Assembly: GCF_003028415.1 (NCBI RefSeq)
Contig: NZ_PYSV01000009.1
Location: 96,739-160,738 of the forward strand
Reading direction: 5' to 3'
Length of the DNA: 64,000 bases
Source of the DNA: Deinococcus arcticus
GTDB lineage: Bacteria > Deinococcota > Deinococci > Deinococcales > Deinococcaceae
Position numbers and translations under genes: made by a program. Numbering within the stretch: the stretch's first letter is position 1; each line of letters opens with the position of its first letter. This document shows, piece after piece, positions 33,262 to 42,031 of this stretch. A model generated the notes under the pieces. The model was not told where the DNA came from. It was given only the letters and a program-made list of their open reading frames with translations, and searched no databases.

Positions 33262-33576
33262 ATGACGGACCTGGAATGGTTGATGCTGGCCGGCTGTGGC
33301 TTCTGTGCGCTCTATGCTTTTCTCACCCTGCGCGCTGGGGCGGCGCGGCTGCATTACCGTGACCGCCCGCTGTACTGGCGCGGCGCGGCGCTGCCTCTGG
33401 TGCTGCTGGCTCTGGCCATGGGCGTGGCCGGCTACGGCCTGCTCAGTGGGAGGACCCCGGGCCTGTTTGGGCTGTCGGCCGCGGTGGGCGCCCTGAGCGC
33501 CGCCGCCGCATGGTTCATTGAGCAGGAGCCGAACCGGCTGGTGCGCTGGGCCTACCGCACCCAGCGTTCGTCCTGA
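33262..33576 (+). CDS. Small three-helix membrane protein, unknown function
   Basis: The 104-residue protein has three hydrophobic helices (about 5-23, 41-58 and 64-81) separated by short Arg-rich loops (RLHYRDRPLYWR) and a basic C-terminus (RLVRWAYRTQRSS). No family is recognised. The ATG was chosen because a TACAAT box sits just upstream and because it gives a clean N-terminal helix; the frame continues upstream without a start signal. It is alone between the tRNA terminator and the PIN-TRAM gene. Confidence 0.6.
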   Translation: MTDLEWLMLAGCGFCALYAFLTLRAGAARLHYRDRPLYWRGAALPLVLLALAMGVAGYGLLSGRTPGLFGLSAAVGALSAAAAWFIEQEPNRLVRWAYRTQRSS

Positions 33577-33700
33577 ACCCCGGGGCAGTGTCTCTTTGCC
33601 ATACGGCACCGGATCGGCCGGGGGCGGTCACCGCGCCCCAGGCCCCGTCCGGCTGAAGGTCCGTTCATTCCCTGCAGGGCGCCGCTCCGGTGCAAAGGGG

Positions 33701-33706
33701 TACACT
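33701..33706 (+). promoter_or_regulatory. -10 element of leaderless PIN-TRAM gene
   Basis: TACACT ends 7 nt before the GTG at 33714. Confidence 0.55.
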
Positions 33707-33713
33707 GCTGGGC

Positions 33714-34739
33714 GTGCTTGCTGTTCGACTGTTGGTCATGCTGCTGGGGCTGGCGCTGGGCTACCTGGCCGGAAACGCACTGGCGGCCGATCAGCCGGGC
33801 GGCCTGGGCACCGTTAACACCCTGAGCCTGATGCTGGCGGGCACCCTGACCGCCCTGCTGCTGGCGCCCCGCGCCGAATCCCTGCTGGGCGTGTTTGTCC
33901 AGCGCTTTTCGCGCTGGTACACCACCCTCTCGCCCCGCACCGTTGCAGCCGCCACCTTCGGCCTGATTGTGGCGCTGCTGCTGAGTGTGCTGCTCAGCAG
34001 TCTGCTGCGCAGTCTTCCCTTTTACACCTGGGTGCTGAATGTGGCGGTCACGGCGGTGCTGGCGGTGTTTTTCGTGTCGTTTGCGGTGCGCAACGCCGAG
34101 GCATTCGGCCTGCTGGCCTTTCCGCAGGTGCGGCGCAAACCCGGGGCCAAGGTGCTGGACAGCAACGTGATTATTGACGGCCGGGTCCTGGACCTGATTC
34201 GCGCGGGGTTTCTGGACGGCGATCTGCTGGTGCCGTCTTTCATTCTGCGCGAGATCCAGACCCTGGCCGATCACCAGGACCCCCAGAAACGCACCCGGGG
34301 CAAGCGGGGCCTGAACGTGCTTGAGGAGTTGCGGGCGCTGCGGCCCATTCGGGTGGAGGACTGGGACACGGCGCTGCCCACCACCGACGACAAGCTGATT
34401 CGCTTTGCGCGCGAAACCGGCGCCCGGATTGTCACCAACGACAGCAACCTGGGCAAGATCGCCCGCCTGCATGGAGTAGAGGTGCTGAGCATTCACGAGG
34501 CGGCCGTGGCCCTGCGCCCCCAGATTCAGGCCGGCGACCACCTGACCATCACCGTGACCAAGAGCGGCCAGCAGCAGGGCCAGGGCGTGGGGTACCTGGA
34601 AGACGGCACGATGGTGGTGGTGGAAGACGGCCTGAAGCTGCGCGGCAAGCCCGCCCGCGTGCTGGTGGTGAACAACGTGCAGACCAACGTGGGCCGCATG
34701 ATCTTTGCCAAGGTGGACCGGGAAGAAGGGGCGGCGTAA
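33714..34739 (+). CDS. PIN/TRAM-domain membrane protein (YacL-like)
   Basis: From the GTG start the protein has 341 residues. Four hydrophobic segments occupy about residues 1-130. A PIN nuclease domain follows (about 140-260): VLDSNVIIDGRVLDLIRAGFLDGDLLVPSFILREIQTLAD, DTALPTTDDKLIRFARETGARIVTNDSNLGKIA, with the acidic residues that bind metal in this family. A C-terminal TRAM domain (about 275-335) is an RNA-binding barrel. B. subtilis YacL has this layout. It is probably a membrane-tethered RNase. The frame is open upstream, but TACACT 7 nt before the GTG supports this start. Confidence 0.88.
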   Translation: MLAVRLLVMLLGLALGYLAGNALAADQPGGLGTVNTLSLMLAGTLTALLLAPRAESLLGVFVQRFSRWYTTLSPRTVAAATFGLIVALLLSVLLSSLLRSLPFYTWVLNVAVTAVLAVFFVSFAVRNAEAFGLLAFPQVRRKPGAKVLDSNVIIDGRVLDLIRAGFLDGDLLVPSFILREIQTLADHQDPQKRTRGKRGLNVLEELRALRPIRVEDWDTALPTTDDKLIRFARETGARIVTNDSNLGKIARLHGVEVLSIHEAAVALRPQIQAGDHLTITVTKSGQQQGQGVGYLEDGTMVVVEDGLKLRGKPARVLVVNNVQTNVGRMIFAKVDREEGAA

Positions 34740-34749
34740 GGCGAGGGAG

Positions 34750-34806
34750 GCAGGAAGCGGGGCGCGGTGGTGCTCACCGCGTCCCGCGCGCCGCTTCCTG
34801 CTTCCT
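34750..34806. terminator. Bidirectional terminator between PIN-TRAM gene and sbcC
   Basis: GCAGGAAGCGG pairs with CCGCTTCCTGC over a long GC-rich loop that can also pair internally, with TTCCTT on the plus side. Confidence 0.6.
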
Positions 34807-37541
34807 TACCCCTCTAACCTCTGCACGCTGCTGCCCGCCACGCTTTTTGTTACCAGCAGGCGGCTGGGCAGGCGCTCGGAGAGGCTTTCGACGTGGGTGA
34901 CCACGCCCACCATGCGGCCCTGGGTGCGCAGATTTTCCAGGGCGCCGGCCACAGCTTCCAGGGCCTGGGGGTCCAGGGTGCCAAACCCCTCGTCCAGAAA
35001 GAGGGCCCCCAGCACCTTGTTGCCCGCCAGATAGTCGCTCAGGGCAATGGCCAGGGACAGGGACGCCAGGAAGGTTTCCCCACCTGAGAGGGTGCGCACG
35101 CCGCGCACCTCGCCCGCGTTCCACAGGTCCTGCACCACGTAGTCGCCATTCTGGAGGGCCAGCCGGTAGCGCCCATCGCTGATCTCGTGCAGCAGCAGCC
35201 CCGCGCGGGTCAGCAGCTGCGCTTCCACCTCGGCCAGCAGGAATTGCTGGAATTCGTTGGCCTTCAGACTGCCCGTCAGGGTCTGCCAGGTGTCGAAGGT
35301 CTGCGAGGCCACCAACGCGCGGGCCTCGATCCCGGCCTTGCGTTCCAGGCGCTCGCGCAGGGCACGTTCCTGCTCGGCCAGCTGCCCGGCACGCTCGCGG
35401 GCGGCGCTCAGGGCAGCGTCGGTGGCGATCAGGTCGCGCGCCACCTGGGCCAGTTCCGCGGGGTCAAAGGGCGCGGCGCCCAGCTGGCGGTCCAGGTCGG
35501 CCAGGGCCACCCGCCCCTGGGCCAGCTGCGCAGTGTGGGTGCGCGCAGCCTCCTCCAGCGCGGCCACCTCGGCCTCGGGCAGGGCGGCGGCGCGGGCCTG
35601 GGCGGCGTCCAGACCCACTGCGGTGAGGGCCTGCAGCAGGGCCACGCGGGCGTCCTCGGCTTCCTGGGTGCGGCGCGCGGCCCCCGCCTGCACCCCGCGC
35701 AGGGTGGCCCCCGCCGCGCTGGCCTCGGCCTGGGTGCGGGCCAGTTCGGTCTGGGCGCGCTGCAGCGCCGTGCGAATGGCCGCAATGTCGTGCAGGGTCT
35801 GCTGCCGGGCGCGGGCCGCATCCGGACCGGCCGCGCGCACCCGGGCCGCCAGTCCGGCCAGCAGCCGGGCAGCCTGGGTCTGCGGATCACCACTCACCAG
35901 GGCCTCGGCGGCGCGCAGATCGGTTTCGCGGGCGGCCAGTTGCTCTTCCCAGTCGCGCAGGGTGGCGGCCCGGGCCTCGGTGGCGCGGCGCAGGGCGGTC
36001 AGTTCCAGGCCAATCTCCTTGTAGCGCAGGCGCCGCCCCTCCAGCGCTGAGCGGCGGGCCGAGACGTCCCGTTCCAGGGCGCCCAGATCCGGCACCTCGC
36101 CGCCGGGCAGGGCCTGAACGGGCTGCTCGCACAGCGGGCAGGGCTCGCCCAGGTGCAGGTGCGCGCGGTAGGCGGCGGCCCCGGCCGTCACCTGCGCCTC
36201 TTTTAACGCGGCCTCGGCGCGGTCCAGTTCAGCCTTGGCGGCCTTGCCCTCGCGCTCTGCCCGGCCCTGCTCGGCGGTCAGCGCCTCCATCTGGGCCTGC
36301 TCGGTGCGCTGGCGTTCCTGGTCGGCCTGCCACGCGGCGCGCTGGGCCTCAATCTGCACGCGCTCCTGGCGGTTCTTCTCGGCCTTCTGGGCGCCGTCGC
36401 GGGCCGTCAGAAAGACGTCCTCGTCCCAGGGCAGCGGCTGGGGATGGGTGGTCTGGGGGGTGCCGCCCGCGCGGCGCAACCGGGCTGCGTCGCCCTCGGC
36501 CTCGCGCAGGGTATCGGCGCGGGCTTCCAGTTCGGGAATACGCGCCTCCTGGGACTGGGCGGCGCTCAGGGCGGCCTGGGCAGCCCGTTCGGCCTGCTGC
36601 GCCCGGTGCAGCGCCTGTTCGGCCTGCAGGCTGTCCCGCCCCTCACGTTCGGCGGCGATCCGGGCGCGCTCGGCGGCGTCCAGCAGCGGCAGAAGGGCGG
36701 CCACCCGCCGGGCCTGCGCGGCGCGCGCGGCCCCGGCCTGCACGCTGGCGGCGCGCGCTTCCAGCGCGCTCAGGCGCCGGGCGGCCTCCTCGCGCGCCTT
36801 CCACACGCGCTCCTGCTCGCGCAGGCGGGTCTGGGCCACCTGCAGGCGCTCGCGCTCGTCGGTCAGGCGCTCAGCGGCCGTGTGCACCTCGTCGCGCTCG
36901 GCGCGCAGTGTGGCGGCGGCTTCCGGGGTCACGCCCGCGTATTCGCCTGCCAGCACGGCGTTCAGGCTCTGGGCCTCGTGCTTCAGTTCCTTGGCCCGGT
37001 CGGATGACACGCGCTGCATGGCCGCCACATGATCCAGCCCGGTCAGCTCGCCCAGCAGGGTCTGGCGCTCCTTGCCGGTGCCGTGCAGCACCCGCGAGAA
37101 CTCGCCCTGCGGCAGCATCACGCTGCGCACGAAGGTCTTGAAATCCAGCCCCACCACCCGGCGGATGCGCTCGCTGATGCCCTTGGCCCCGCCGTCCGAG
37201 AGATTGGTCCAGCGGCCGTCCTCGTCCAGCCGCTCGAAGCGCACCTCGTTCTCGGCCTGCTTGCGGCCCTTGGTGCGCGAGGCGCGGTAGGTCTGCCCGC
37301 CCACCTCGAAGGTGAGGCTGACCGACAGGCCGCGCTCGCCCTGGGCAATCAGCGCGTCCAGCCCCGAGGCCCCCAGCCGCGCGGTCTGCCCGTAGAGCGC
37401 AAAGGTCATGGCGTCCAGCAGGCTGCTCTTGCCGCTGCCGGTGGGGCCTACCAGCGCGAACAGGTCCAGACCGCTGAAATCCAGCGCCGTGAACTGCCGG
37501 AAGGCGGTGAAACCCTGGAGTTCGAGGTTCAGTGGGCGCAT
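34806..37541 (-). CDS. sbcC: Exonuclease subunit SbcC (Rad50-like SMC ATPase)
   Basis: The 911-residue protein is the ATPase of the SbcCD nuclease that cleaves hairpins and DNA ends. The N-terminal lobe has LNLELQGFTAFRQF and Walker A GPTGSGKSSLLDAM. Long Arg/Glu/Ala-rich coiled coils follow on both sides of a zinc-hook motif (CPLCEQPV, near residue 477). The C-terminal lobe has the signature TLSGGETFLASLSLAIALSDYL and Walker B LGALFLDEGFGTLD. It lies downstream of sbcD, separated by about 110 bp of repeat-like sequence. D. radiodurans SbcCD is implicated in double-strand break processing. Confidence 0.96.
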   Translation of the reverse strand: MRPLNLELQGFTAFRQFTALDFSGLDLFALVGPTGSGKSSLLDAMTFALYGQTARLGASGLDALIAQGERGLSVSLTFEVGGQTYRASRTKGRKQAENEVRFERLDEDGRWTNLSDGGAKGISERIRRVVGLDFKTFVRSVMLPQGEFSRVLHGTGKERQTLLGELTGLDHVAAMQRVSSDRAKELKHEAQSLNAVLAGEYAGVTPEAAATLRAERDEVHTAAERLTDERERLQVAQTRLREQERVWKAREEAARRLSALEARAASVQAGAARAAQARRVAALLPLLDAAERARIAAEREGRDSLQAEQALHRAQQAERAAQAALSAAQSQEARIPELEARADTLREAEGDAARLRRAGGTPQTTHPQPLPWDEDVFLTARDGAQKAEKNRQERVQIEAQRAAWQADQERQRTEQAQMEALTAEQGRAEREGKAAKAELDRAEAALKEAQVTAGAAAYRAHLHLGEPCPLCEQPVQALPGGEVPDLGALERDVSARRSALEGRRLRYKEIGLELTALRRATEARAATLRDWEEQLAARETDLRAAEALVSGDPQTQAARLLAGLAARVRAAGPDAARARQQTLHDIAAIRTALQRAQTELARTQAEASAAGATLRGVQAGAARRTQEAEDARVALLQALTAVGLDAAQARAAALPEAEVAALEEAARTHTAQLAQGRVALADLDRQLGAAPFDPAELAQVARDLIATDAALSAARERAGQLAEQERALRERLERKAGIEARALVASQTFDTWQTLTGSLKANEFQQFLLAEVEAQLLTRAGLLLHEISDGRYRLALQNGDYVVQDLWNAGEVRGVRTLSGGETFLASLSLAIALSDYLAGNKVLGALFLDEGFGTLDPQALEAVAGALENLRTQGRMVGVVTHVESLSERLPSRLLVTKSVAGSSVQRLEG

Positions 37542-37650
37542 GGGGGGCCCTCCGGGCGAGTGATGGTTGATCGTTGATGGGTGGCGGAGAGGGGGAGCGG
37601 GCCCCCTTTGTCTCTTGGGTGGTCCATCAACCGTGGACCTTTAACCGCCC

Positions 37651-38826
37651 TCATCCCTCCTCCTGCCGCGCCCATTCATCCGCCTGCTGAAAAGCGGCGC
37701 GCAGGTCGGCGGGCAGTTCGCCCCGGCGCTCGCGGTGATAGCGCTCGTAGAGGTCCAGCAGGCTCAGGCCCTCGCGCCTGAGGTCCGGGGTGGCAAGGTC
37801 CTCCTGCTGGGCGTCCAGGTCCACGGCCAGCGTGCCCGGGGCCAGGCGCAGCACGCGGTCTTTCAGGCCCGGCAGGGCGGTGCCAGCCGGTGCGCGCACC
37901 ACCACCTTCATCAGGCCTGTGAAGCCCTGTTCGCGCGCCAGCCGGGCCTCCACCTGGTCAAGGTCCACCCGGACCGTGCGGAGTTCGCGGCCACTGGCCA
38001 GCGCAATGGGGTGCAGCCGCGCCGGGCGACCGGGCTCCACCTCCACCAGATTCACGCTCTTTTTCTCGCCGCTCTCTCCAAAATCCAGCTGAATCACGCT
38101 GCCGGAGTACGCGGCCACAGGCGACTCGCCCACCTGCTGCGGCTTGTGAACATGCCCCAGCGCCACGTACTGCGCGCCGGGCGGCAGTTGCAGCCCCGAG
38201 AGGGTGTAGGCGTTGGTCAGGTCAAACTGCAGCGTGCGCTCCGAGCCGCTGGGCACCGCGCCGTCCATGGTGGCGTGGGCCATCAGCATGTTCACGGCCC
38301 CGGGCCGGAAGCCCTCGCCCAGGCGCCGCAGGAAAAAGCCCATGCCCTCGCGGTATTTCTGGCGCCAGGTGCCGGTGTCGCCGCCCATCAGGTCGGCCGC
38401 CTTCACCAGCCGCCGCTCCGAGAGGTGGGGCAGGGCGCCCACCACCAGCGTCTCACCCGCCTTGGTCTGCACCGTGCGCACCATCTCGGCGGCGTTGGCA
38501 CTGGGCTGCGCGACCACCTGCACCCCCACCCAGCCCAGCAGCCCGGTCACCGACTGCAACCTTGCGGCGCTGTCGTGGTTGCCGGCAATCACCACACTGG
38601 GAATGCCTGCGTCGCGCAGGCGCAGGAAAAAGTCGAACACGGCGTGCTCGGCGTCGGCCGACGGGTTGGCGGTATCGAACAGGTCCCCGGCCACCAGCAC
38701 GGCGTCAGCGCGTTCGGTGCGGGCCAGAGCGGCGATTTCGGTGAGGGCCTCATGCACTTCCGGCGTGCGGTCAAAGCCGCGCAGCGAACGGCCCGCATGG
38801 AAATCAGCGGTATGGAGTACGCGCAT
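37651..38826 (-). CDS. sbcD: Exonuclease subunit SbcD (Mre11-like nuclease)
   Basis: The 391-residue protein is the nuclease partner of SbcC. Phosphoesterase motifs run RVLHTADFHAGR, VLVAGDLFDTANPS, VVIAGNHDSAARL and YVALGHVHKPQQV, which bind two Mn ions; AHATMDGAVPSGSE matches the SbcD capping region. A C-terminal part of about 120 residues would contact SbcC. The ATG lies 7 nt after TATTTT in an A/T-rich pocket, so it looks leaderless, and the long upstream open frame is antisense to ybaB. Confidence 0.95.
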   Translation of the reverse strand: MRVLHTADFHAGRSLRGFDRTPEVHEALTEIAALARTERADAVLVAGDLFDTANPSADAEHAVFDFFLRLRDAGIPSVVIAGNHDSAARLQSVTGLLGWVGVQVVAQPSANAAEMVRTVQTKAGETLVVGALPHLSERRLVKAADLMGGDTGTWRQKYREGMGFFLRRLGEGFRPGAVNMLMAHATMDGAVPSGSERTLQFDLTNAYTLSGLQLPPGAQYVALGHVHKPQQVGESPVAAYSGSVIQLDFGESGEKKSVNLVEVEPGRPARLHPIALASGRELRTVRVDLDQVEARLAREQGFTGLMKVVVRAPAGTALPGLKDRVLRLAPGTLAVDLDAQQEDLATPDLRREGLSLLDLYERYHRERRGELPADLRAAFQQADEWARQEEG

Positions 38827-38833
38827 CACAGAA

Positions 38834-38839
38834 AAAATA
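38834..38839 (-). promoter_or_regulatory. -10 element of leaderless sbcD-sbcC
   Basis: TATTTT ends 7 nt before the sbcD ATG. Confidence 0.5.
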
Positions 38840-38990
38840 GCATGGGGGGCATCGGGGGCAGAATGGAGGGTCAAGGCGGGCCAGGCCCGCGCCGCTCCTG
38901 CCGGCCTGTGGCGCTGCGGGGTGCGGCGCGGACCCCGGAGGCCCCTTCCCCCTTCTGGCTTCCGGCACCTTGTCCCGTGGCCCTGCCCGG

Positions 38991-38996
38991 TAAACT
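38991..38996 (+). promoter_or_regulatory. -10 element of leaderless ybaB
   Basis: TAAACT ends 7 nt before the ATG at 39004. Confidence 0.55.
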
Positions 38997-39003
38997 GCAA
39001 AGC

Positions 39004-39294
39004 ATGGACATGAAGAAGCTGATGAAACAGATGCAGCAGGCCCAGGCCGCTGCGGCCAAGATTCAGGAAGACCTCGCCGCCAAGTCTGTAGAAGGCACCG
39101 CCAGCGGGCTGGTCACGGTGACCATGAACGGCCACGGCAAGGTGACGGCCCTGAAGATCAAGCCGGAAGCCGTGGACCCGGGCGATGTGGAAGCCCTGGA
39201 AGACCTGCTGCTGGTGGCCCTGCAGGACGCCAGCGCCAAGGCCGACGCCCTGCAACAGGACGCCACGCGCGGCCTGGGCATCCCCGGCTTCTGA
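39004..39294 (+). CDS. YbaB/EbfC-family nucleoid-associated protein
   Basis: The 96-residue protein is a small DNA-binding dimer of the YbaB/EbfC family. It starts MDMKKLMKQMQQAQAAAAKIQEDL, a long helix, followed by the conserved strand region VEGTASGLVTVTMNGHGKVTALKIKPEAV and a helical tail ending GLGIPGF. It often travels with recR, and here recR follows 118 bp downstream on the same strand, so the two may be co-transcribed in spite of a repeat in the gap. The frame is open far upstream but family length and the TAAACT box fix the start. Confidence 0.93.
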   Translation: MDMKKLMKQMQQAQAAAAKIQEDLAAKSVEGTASGLVTVTMNGHGKVTALKIKPEAVDPGDVEALEDLLLVALQDASAKADALQQDATRGLGIPGF

Positions 39295-39336
39295 TGGGCG
39301 CGTCCCCCGCGTTCACCCCGCAGCGGGTGAAGCCAC

Positions 39337-39376
39337 GGGCCATGGGCTGTGGACTGTGGGCCGTGGGCCATGAGCG
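39337..39376 (+). repeat. Intergenic GGGCCATGGGC-type repeat, copy A
   Basis: This stretch between ybaB and recR is built of variants of GGGCCATGGGCT and GTGGGCC. The 12-mer GGGCCATGAGCG (39365-39376) recurs at 45020-45031. Confidence 0.6.
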
Positions 39377-39412
39377 ACCGGCCAGCGGCCACCGGCCTGT
39401 GGCGGCACAGCC

Positions 39413-40015
39413 ATGAAGTACCCCCCCTCGCTGGTGGCCCTGATTCGCGAACTCTCGCGCCTGCCGGGCATTGGGCCCAAGAGCGCGCAGCGACTGGCCT
39501 TTTACCTGTTCGAGCAGCCGCGCGAGGACATCGAGCGCCTCTCCCGGGCGCTGCTGGACGCCAAGCGCGACCTGCACACCTGCCCGGTGTGCTTTAACAT
39601 CACCGACGCCGAGCGCTGCGACGTGTGCAGTGACCCCGCGCGCGACCAGAGCGTGATCTGCGTGGTGGAAGAACCCGGCGACGTGATTGCCATTGAGCGC
39701 AGCGGCGAGTACCGGGGCCTGTACCACGTGCTGCACGGCGTGCTGAGCCCCATGAACGGCGTGGGCCCCGACCGCCTGCACATCAAGCCGCTGCTGCCCC
39801 GGGTGCAAGAAGGCCATGAAGTTATCCTGGCCACCGGCACCACCGTGGAGGGCGACGCCACCGCCCTGTACCTGCAGCGGCTGCTTGAACCCCTGGGCGC
39901 CGTGGTCAGCCGCATCGCCTACGGCCTGCCGGTGGGCGGCGCCCTGGAATACGCCGACGAGGTGACCCTGGGCCGGGCTCTGGCCGGGCGCACCCGCGTG
40001 ACCAAACTGGGCTGA
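39413..40015 (+). CDS. recR: Recombination mediator protein RecR
   Basis: RecR works with RecF and RecO to load RecA on gapped DNA, the main recombination entry in Deinococcus, which lacks RecBC. The 200-residue protein has the helix-hairpin-helix LSRLPGIGPKSAQRLAFYL, a C4 zinc finger (CPVCFNITDAERCDVC), the TOPRIM domain starting SVICVVEEPGDVIAIERSGEYRGLYHVLHG and the C-terminal YGLPVGGALEYADEVTLGRAL. No strong Shine-Dalgarno site is seen. A terminator follows. Confidence 0.97.
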   Translation: MKYPPSLVALIRELSRLPGIGPKSAQRLAFYLFEQPREDIERLSRALLDAKRDLHTCPVCFNITDAERCDVCSDPARDQSVICVVEEPGDVIAIERSGEYRGLYHVLHGVLSPMNGVGPDRLHIKPLLPRVQEGHEVILATGTTVEGDATALYLQRLLEPLGAVVSRIAYGLPVGGALEYADEVTLGRALAGRTRVTKLG

Positions 40016-40032
40016 GCTTCGCCCCGGCAGAG

Positions 40033-40070
40033 CAGGCCGCACCCCGCTGTGGGGCGCGGCCTGTTCGCTT
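40033..40070 (+). terminator. recR terminator
   Basis: CAGGCCGC pairs with GCGGCCTG, enclosing an inner CCCC/GGGG hairpin, and is followed by TTCGCTTT. Confidence 0.65.
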
Positions 40071-40081
40071 TGCGGGGCCCT

Positions 40082-40786
40082 CTACCGGCCGTAACTGGTC
40101 TGCAGCCGCCGCCAGCCCGCCCACCAGCCGATGCGCCGGGGCGGCAGGGCGTGCAGGGGGACGGCGCTCAGGCCACGCTCGCGCAGGCCAGCAAGCAAGC
40201 CGTCCAGAAGCGCTGGCGTGACGGCCGGGCCGTCGTGCAGCAGCAGCACACTGCCGGGCCGCACCCGCGCCAGGGTCTGCTGGGCCAGGGTTCCGGGGTC
40301 GGCCGCCGTCCAGTCGCGGCCCTCCACGTCCCACAGGGCCACCTGCCGCCCGGCAGCGCGGGCCAGCAGCCGCGTCCAGGGACTGTGGCCGCCGTAGGGC
40401 GGACGGTACAGCAGGGGCCCTGACTGCCCGGGACGGGGGTGCCAGCGCACCTGGGCCCATTCCTGCCAGGGGAGCAGCAGCAGGGCGTGGCGGTGCCAGC
40501 GGCCGTGGGCCTCCAGACGGTGCCCAGCGGCCTCAATGGCGGCCAGCTCAGCGGGAAAGGCCGCGCAGGCCGGCGCAGTCACAAAGAAGGTGGCACAGGC
40601 CCCGTGGCGCGCCAGCACCGCCAGTAGGGCAGGGGTCTGGAGGCTGGGGCCATCGTCGAAGGTCAGGGCCACACGGGGGTGCTGGCCATCGCCGGGCCCC
40701 AGGGCCCCCCAGCCCGCCGCGCGGCCCCACAGTTCGCCCAGCAGGGGCAGCAACAGCGGCAGCAGCAGCGCGCCGCGCCTAGCCAC
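40082..40786 (-). CDS. Polysaccharide deacetylase (NodB-type)
   Basis: The 234-residue protein has an N-terminal membrane anchor or signal segment (LLLPLLLPLLGELW) and a NodB fold. Motif 1 is ALTFDDGPS with the catalytic and metal Asp, motif 2 is HRLEAHGRWHRH with the metal His residues, motif 3 is RPPYGGHSPW, and motif 5 is VLLLHDGP. It should deacetylate an N-acetylated glycan at the cell surface. It overlaps the MFS transporter gene upstream by 8 nt, so the two are coupled. Confidence 0.88.
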   Translation of the reverse strand: MARRGALLLPLLLPLLGELWGRAAGWGALGPGDGQHPRVALTFDDGPSLQTPALLAVLARHGACATFFVTAPACAAFPAELAAIEAAGHRLEAHGRWHRHALLLLPWQEWAQVRWHPRPGQSGPLLYRPPYGGHSPWTRLLARAAGRQVALWDVEGRDWTAADPGTLAQQTLARVRPGSVLLLHDGPAVTPALLDGLLAGLRERGLSAVPLHALPPRRIGWWAGWRRLQTSYGR

Positions 40787-41993
40787 GCGCCTCCTGAAAC
40801 ACCCGCCGGAACACCACGTACCCCGCCGAGGTCAGCCCGGCCAGCACCGCGCCCAGCACAAAGGGACCCGGTACCCCCGCCTGGGCCAGCGCCAGCCCCC
40901 CCAGCAGCGGCCCCAGGGCGGTGCCGGCGTTTTCCACGGTCATCAGCACGCCCCAGGCGGCGGGGCGCTGGGCCACCGGCAGCACGCGCGCCACCAGCGC
41001 CGCCCAGGCCGGCGACAGAAAGGCGTAGCCCAGCCCGGCCACCGCCGAGAGCACGAACAGCAGCCAGGGGGCAGGCAAGAAGGCAAACCCGGCAAAGGCC
41101 AGGCTAACCAGTCCGTACCCGATCATGACCCCGGCGCGGGCGCGGCCCTGGTCCCGGTCGGCAAAGCGGCCGGTGAGCGGCATGATGCCGTAGGCCACCG
41201 CCCCGCCCAGGCCCAGCATCGCCACGAGGCTCCAGTAGGAGAGGTTCAGGCCCTCCTCGGCAATGCGGAACAGCCACGGCCCCAGCAGCGTCATGCTGAG
41301 GGTTTGCATGAAGGCGGCGGGCAGCAGCGGCACCAGGGCCCCCACCACCGAGCGCGCCGGCCGGGCCTCGGAGGGATCGGGGCCAGGGGGCAGCACCCGG
41401 CGCAGCGGCAACAGCAGCGTCAGCCCGGCCGAGAGCAGCAGCAGCCCCAGACCCAGCCCGAGGGCGAACAGGTCCCCGCGCCCGGCCAGGGCGCCAAACA
41501 CCAGGAAGCCCACCCCCGACAGGGGCAGAATCCCGTTGGCCACCATCGCCAGCGCCCGGCCCTGGTACCCTTCCCGGGCAGCGTCGGCGGTCAGGTTCAT
41601 GGCCACCGGCCACATCACCGAAAAGCCGGCGCCGTGCAGGGCCGAGGCCAGCAGGAGCAGCCCCACGCTGGGCGGGGCCAGCAGCATCAGCGCCAGGGCC
41701 AGGGCGCTCAGGGCGGCGCCGCCCAGCGCCACGGGCCGCAGGCCATAGCGGCCCAGCAGCGCGCCCGCCGGACTGCGCATGACGGTGTCGGTGAGAAAGT
41801 GGGCAGTCCAGGCGCCGGCGGCGGCCGTCACGGGCAGACCAAACTGGCTGTCAATCACCTGGGTCAGGTAGGCGCCGTACAGGCCGCTGCGCACGAATTC
41901 GGCGCAGGCCAGGGCCGCCGCCGCTGCGCCCACCGGGGCCAGGCCCTCGGCGCGCAGCGGCAGGCGGTTGCGGCGGGAGCGCGCCGGGGTCAC
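40779..41993 (-). CDS. MFS transporter
   Basis: The 404-residue protein has about twelve hydrophobic helices with the MFS loop motif between helices 2 and 3 (SPAGALLGRYGLRP) and its repeat in the second half (GRFADRDQGRARAG). It is a putative major-facilitator efflux or uptake protein, with no substrate apparent. The start is a GTG; AGGAG lies about 9 nt upstream. It is divergent from a glycosyltransferase gene, about 38 bp away, and coupled to the deacetylase gene downstream, so the pair may export or modify a surface glycan precursor. Confidence 0.85.
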   Translation of the reverse strand: MTPARSRRNRLPLRAEGLAPVGAAAAALACAEFVRSGLYGAYLTQVIDSQFGLPVTAAAGAWTAHFLTDTVMRSPAGALLGRYGLRPVALGGAALSALALALMLLAPPSVGLLLLASALHGAGFSVMWPVAMNLTADAAREGYQGRALAMVANGILPLSGVGFLVFGALAGRGDLFALGLGLGLLLLSAGLTLLLPLRRVLPPGPDPSEARPARSVVGALVPLLPAAFMQTLSMTLLGPWLFRIAEEGLNLSYWSLVAMLGLGGAVAYGIMPLTGRFADRDQGRARAGVMIGYGLVSLAFAGFAFLPAPWLLFVLSAVAGLGYAFLSPAWAALVARVLPVAQRPAAWGVLMTVENAGTALGPLLGGLALAQAGVPGPFVLGAVLAGLTSAGYVVFRRVFQEARG

Positions 41994-42019
41994 TGCCGCG
42001 CTCCTGGCAGGCGGTCTGC

Positions 42020-42025
42020 TAGGTT
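42020..42025 (+). promoter_or_regulatory. -10 element of leaderless glycosyltransferase gene
   Basis: TAGGTT ends 6 nt before the GTG at 42032. Confidence 0.5.
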
Positions 42026-42031
42026 GTGGCC

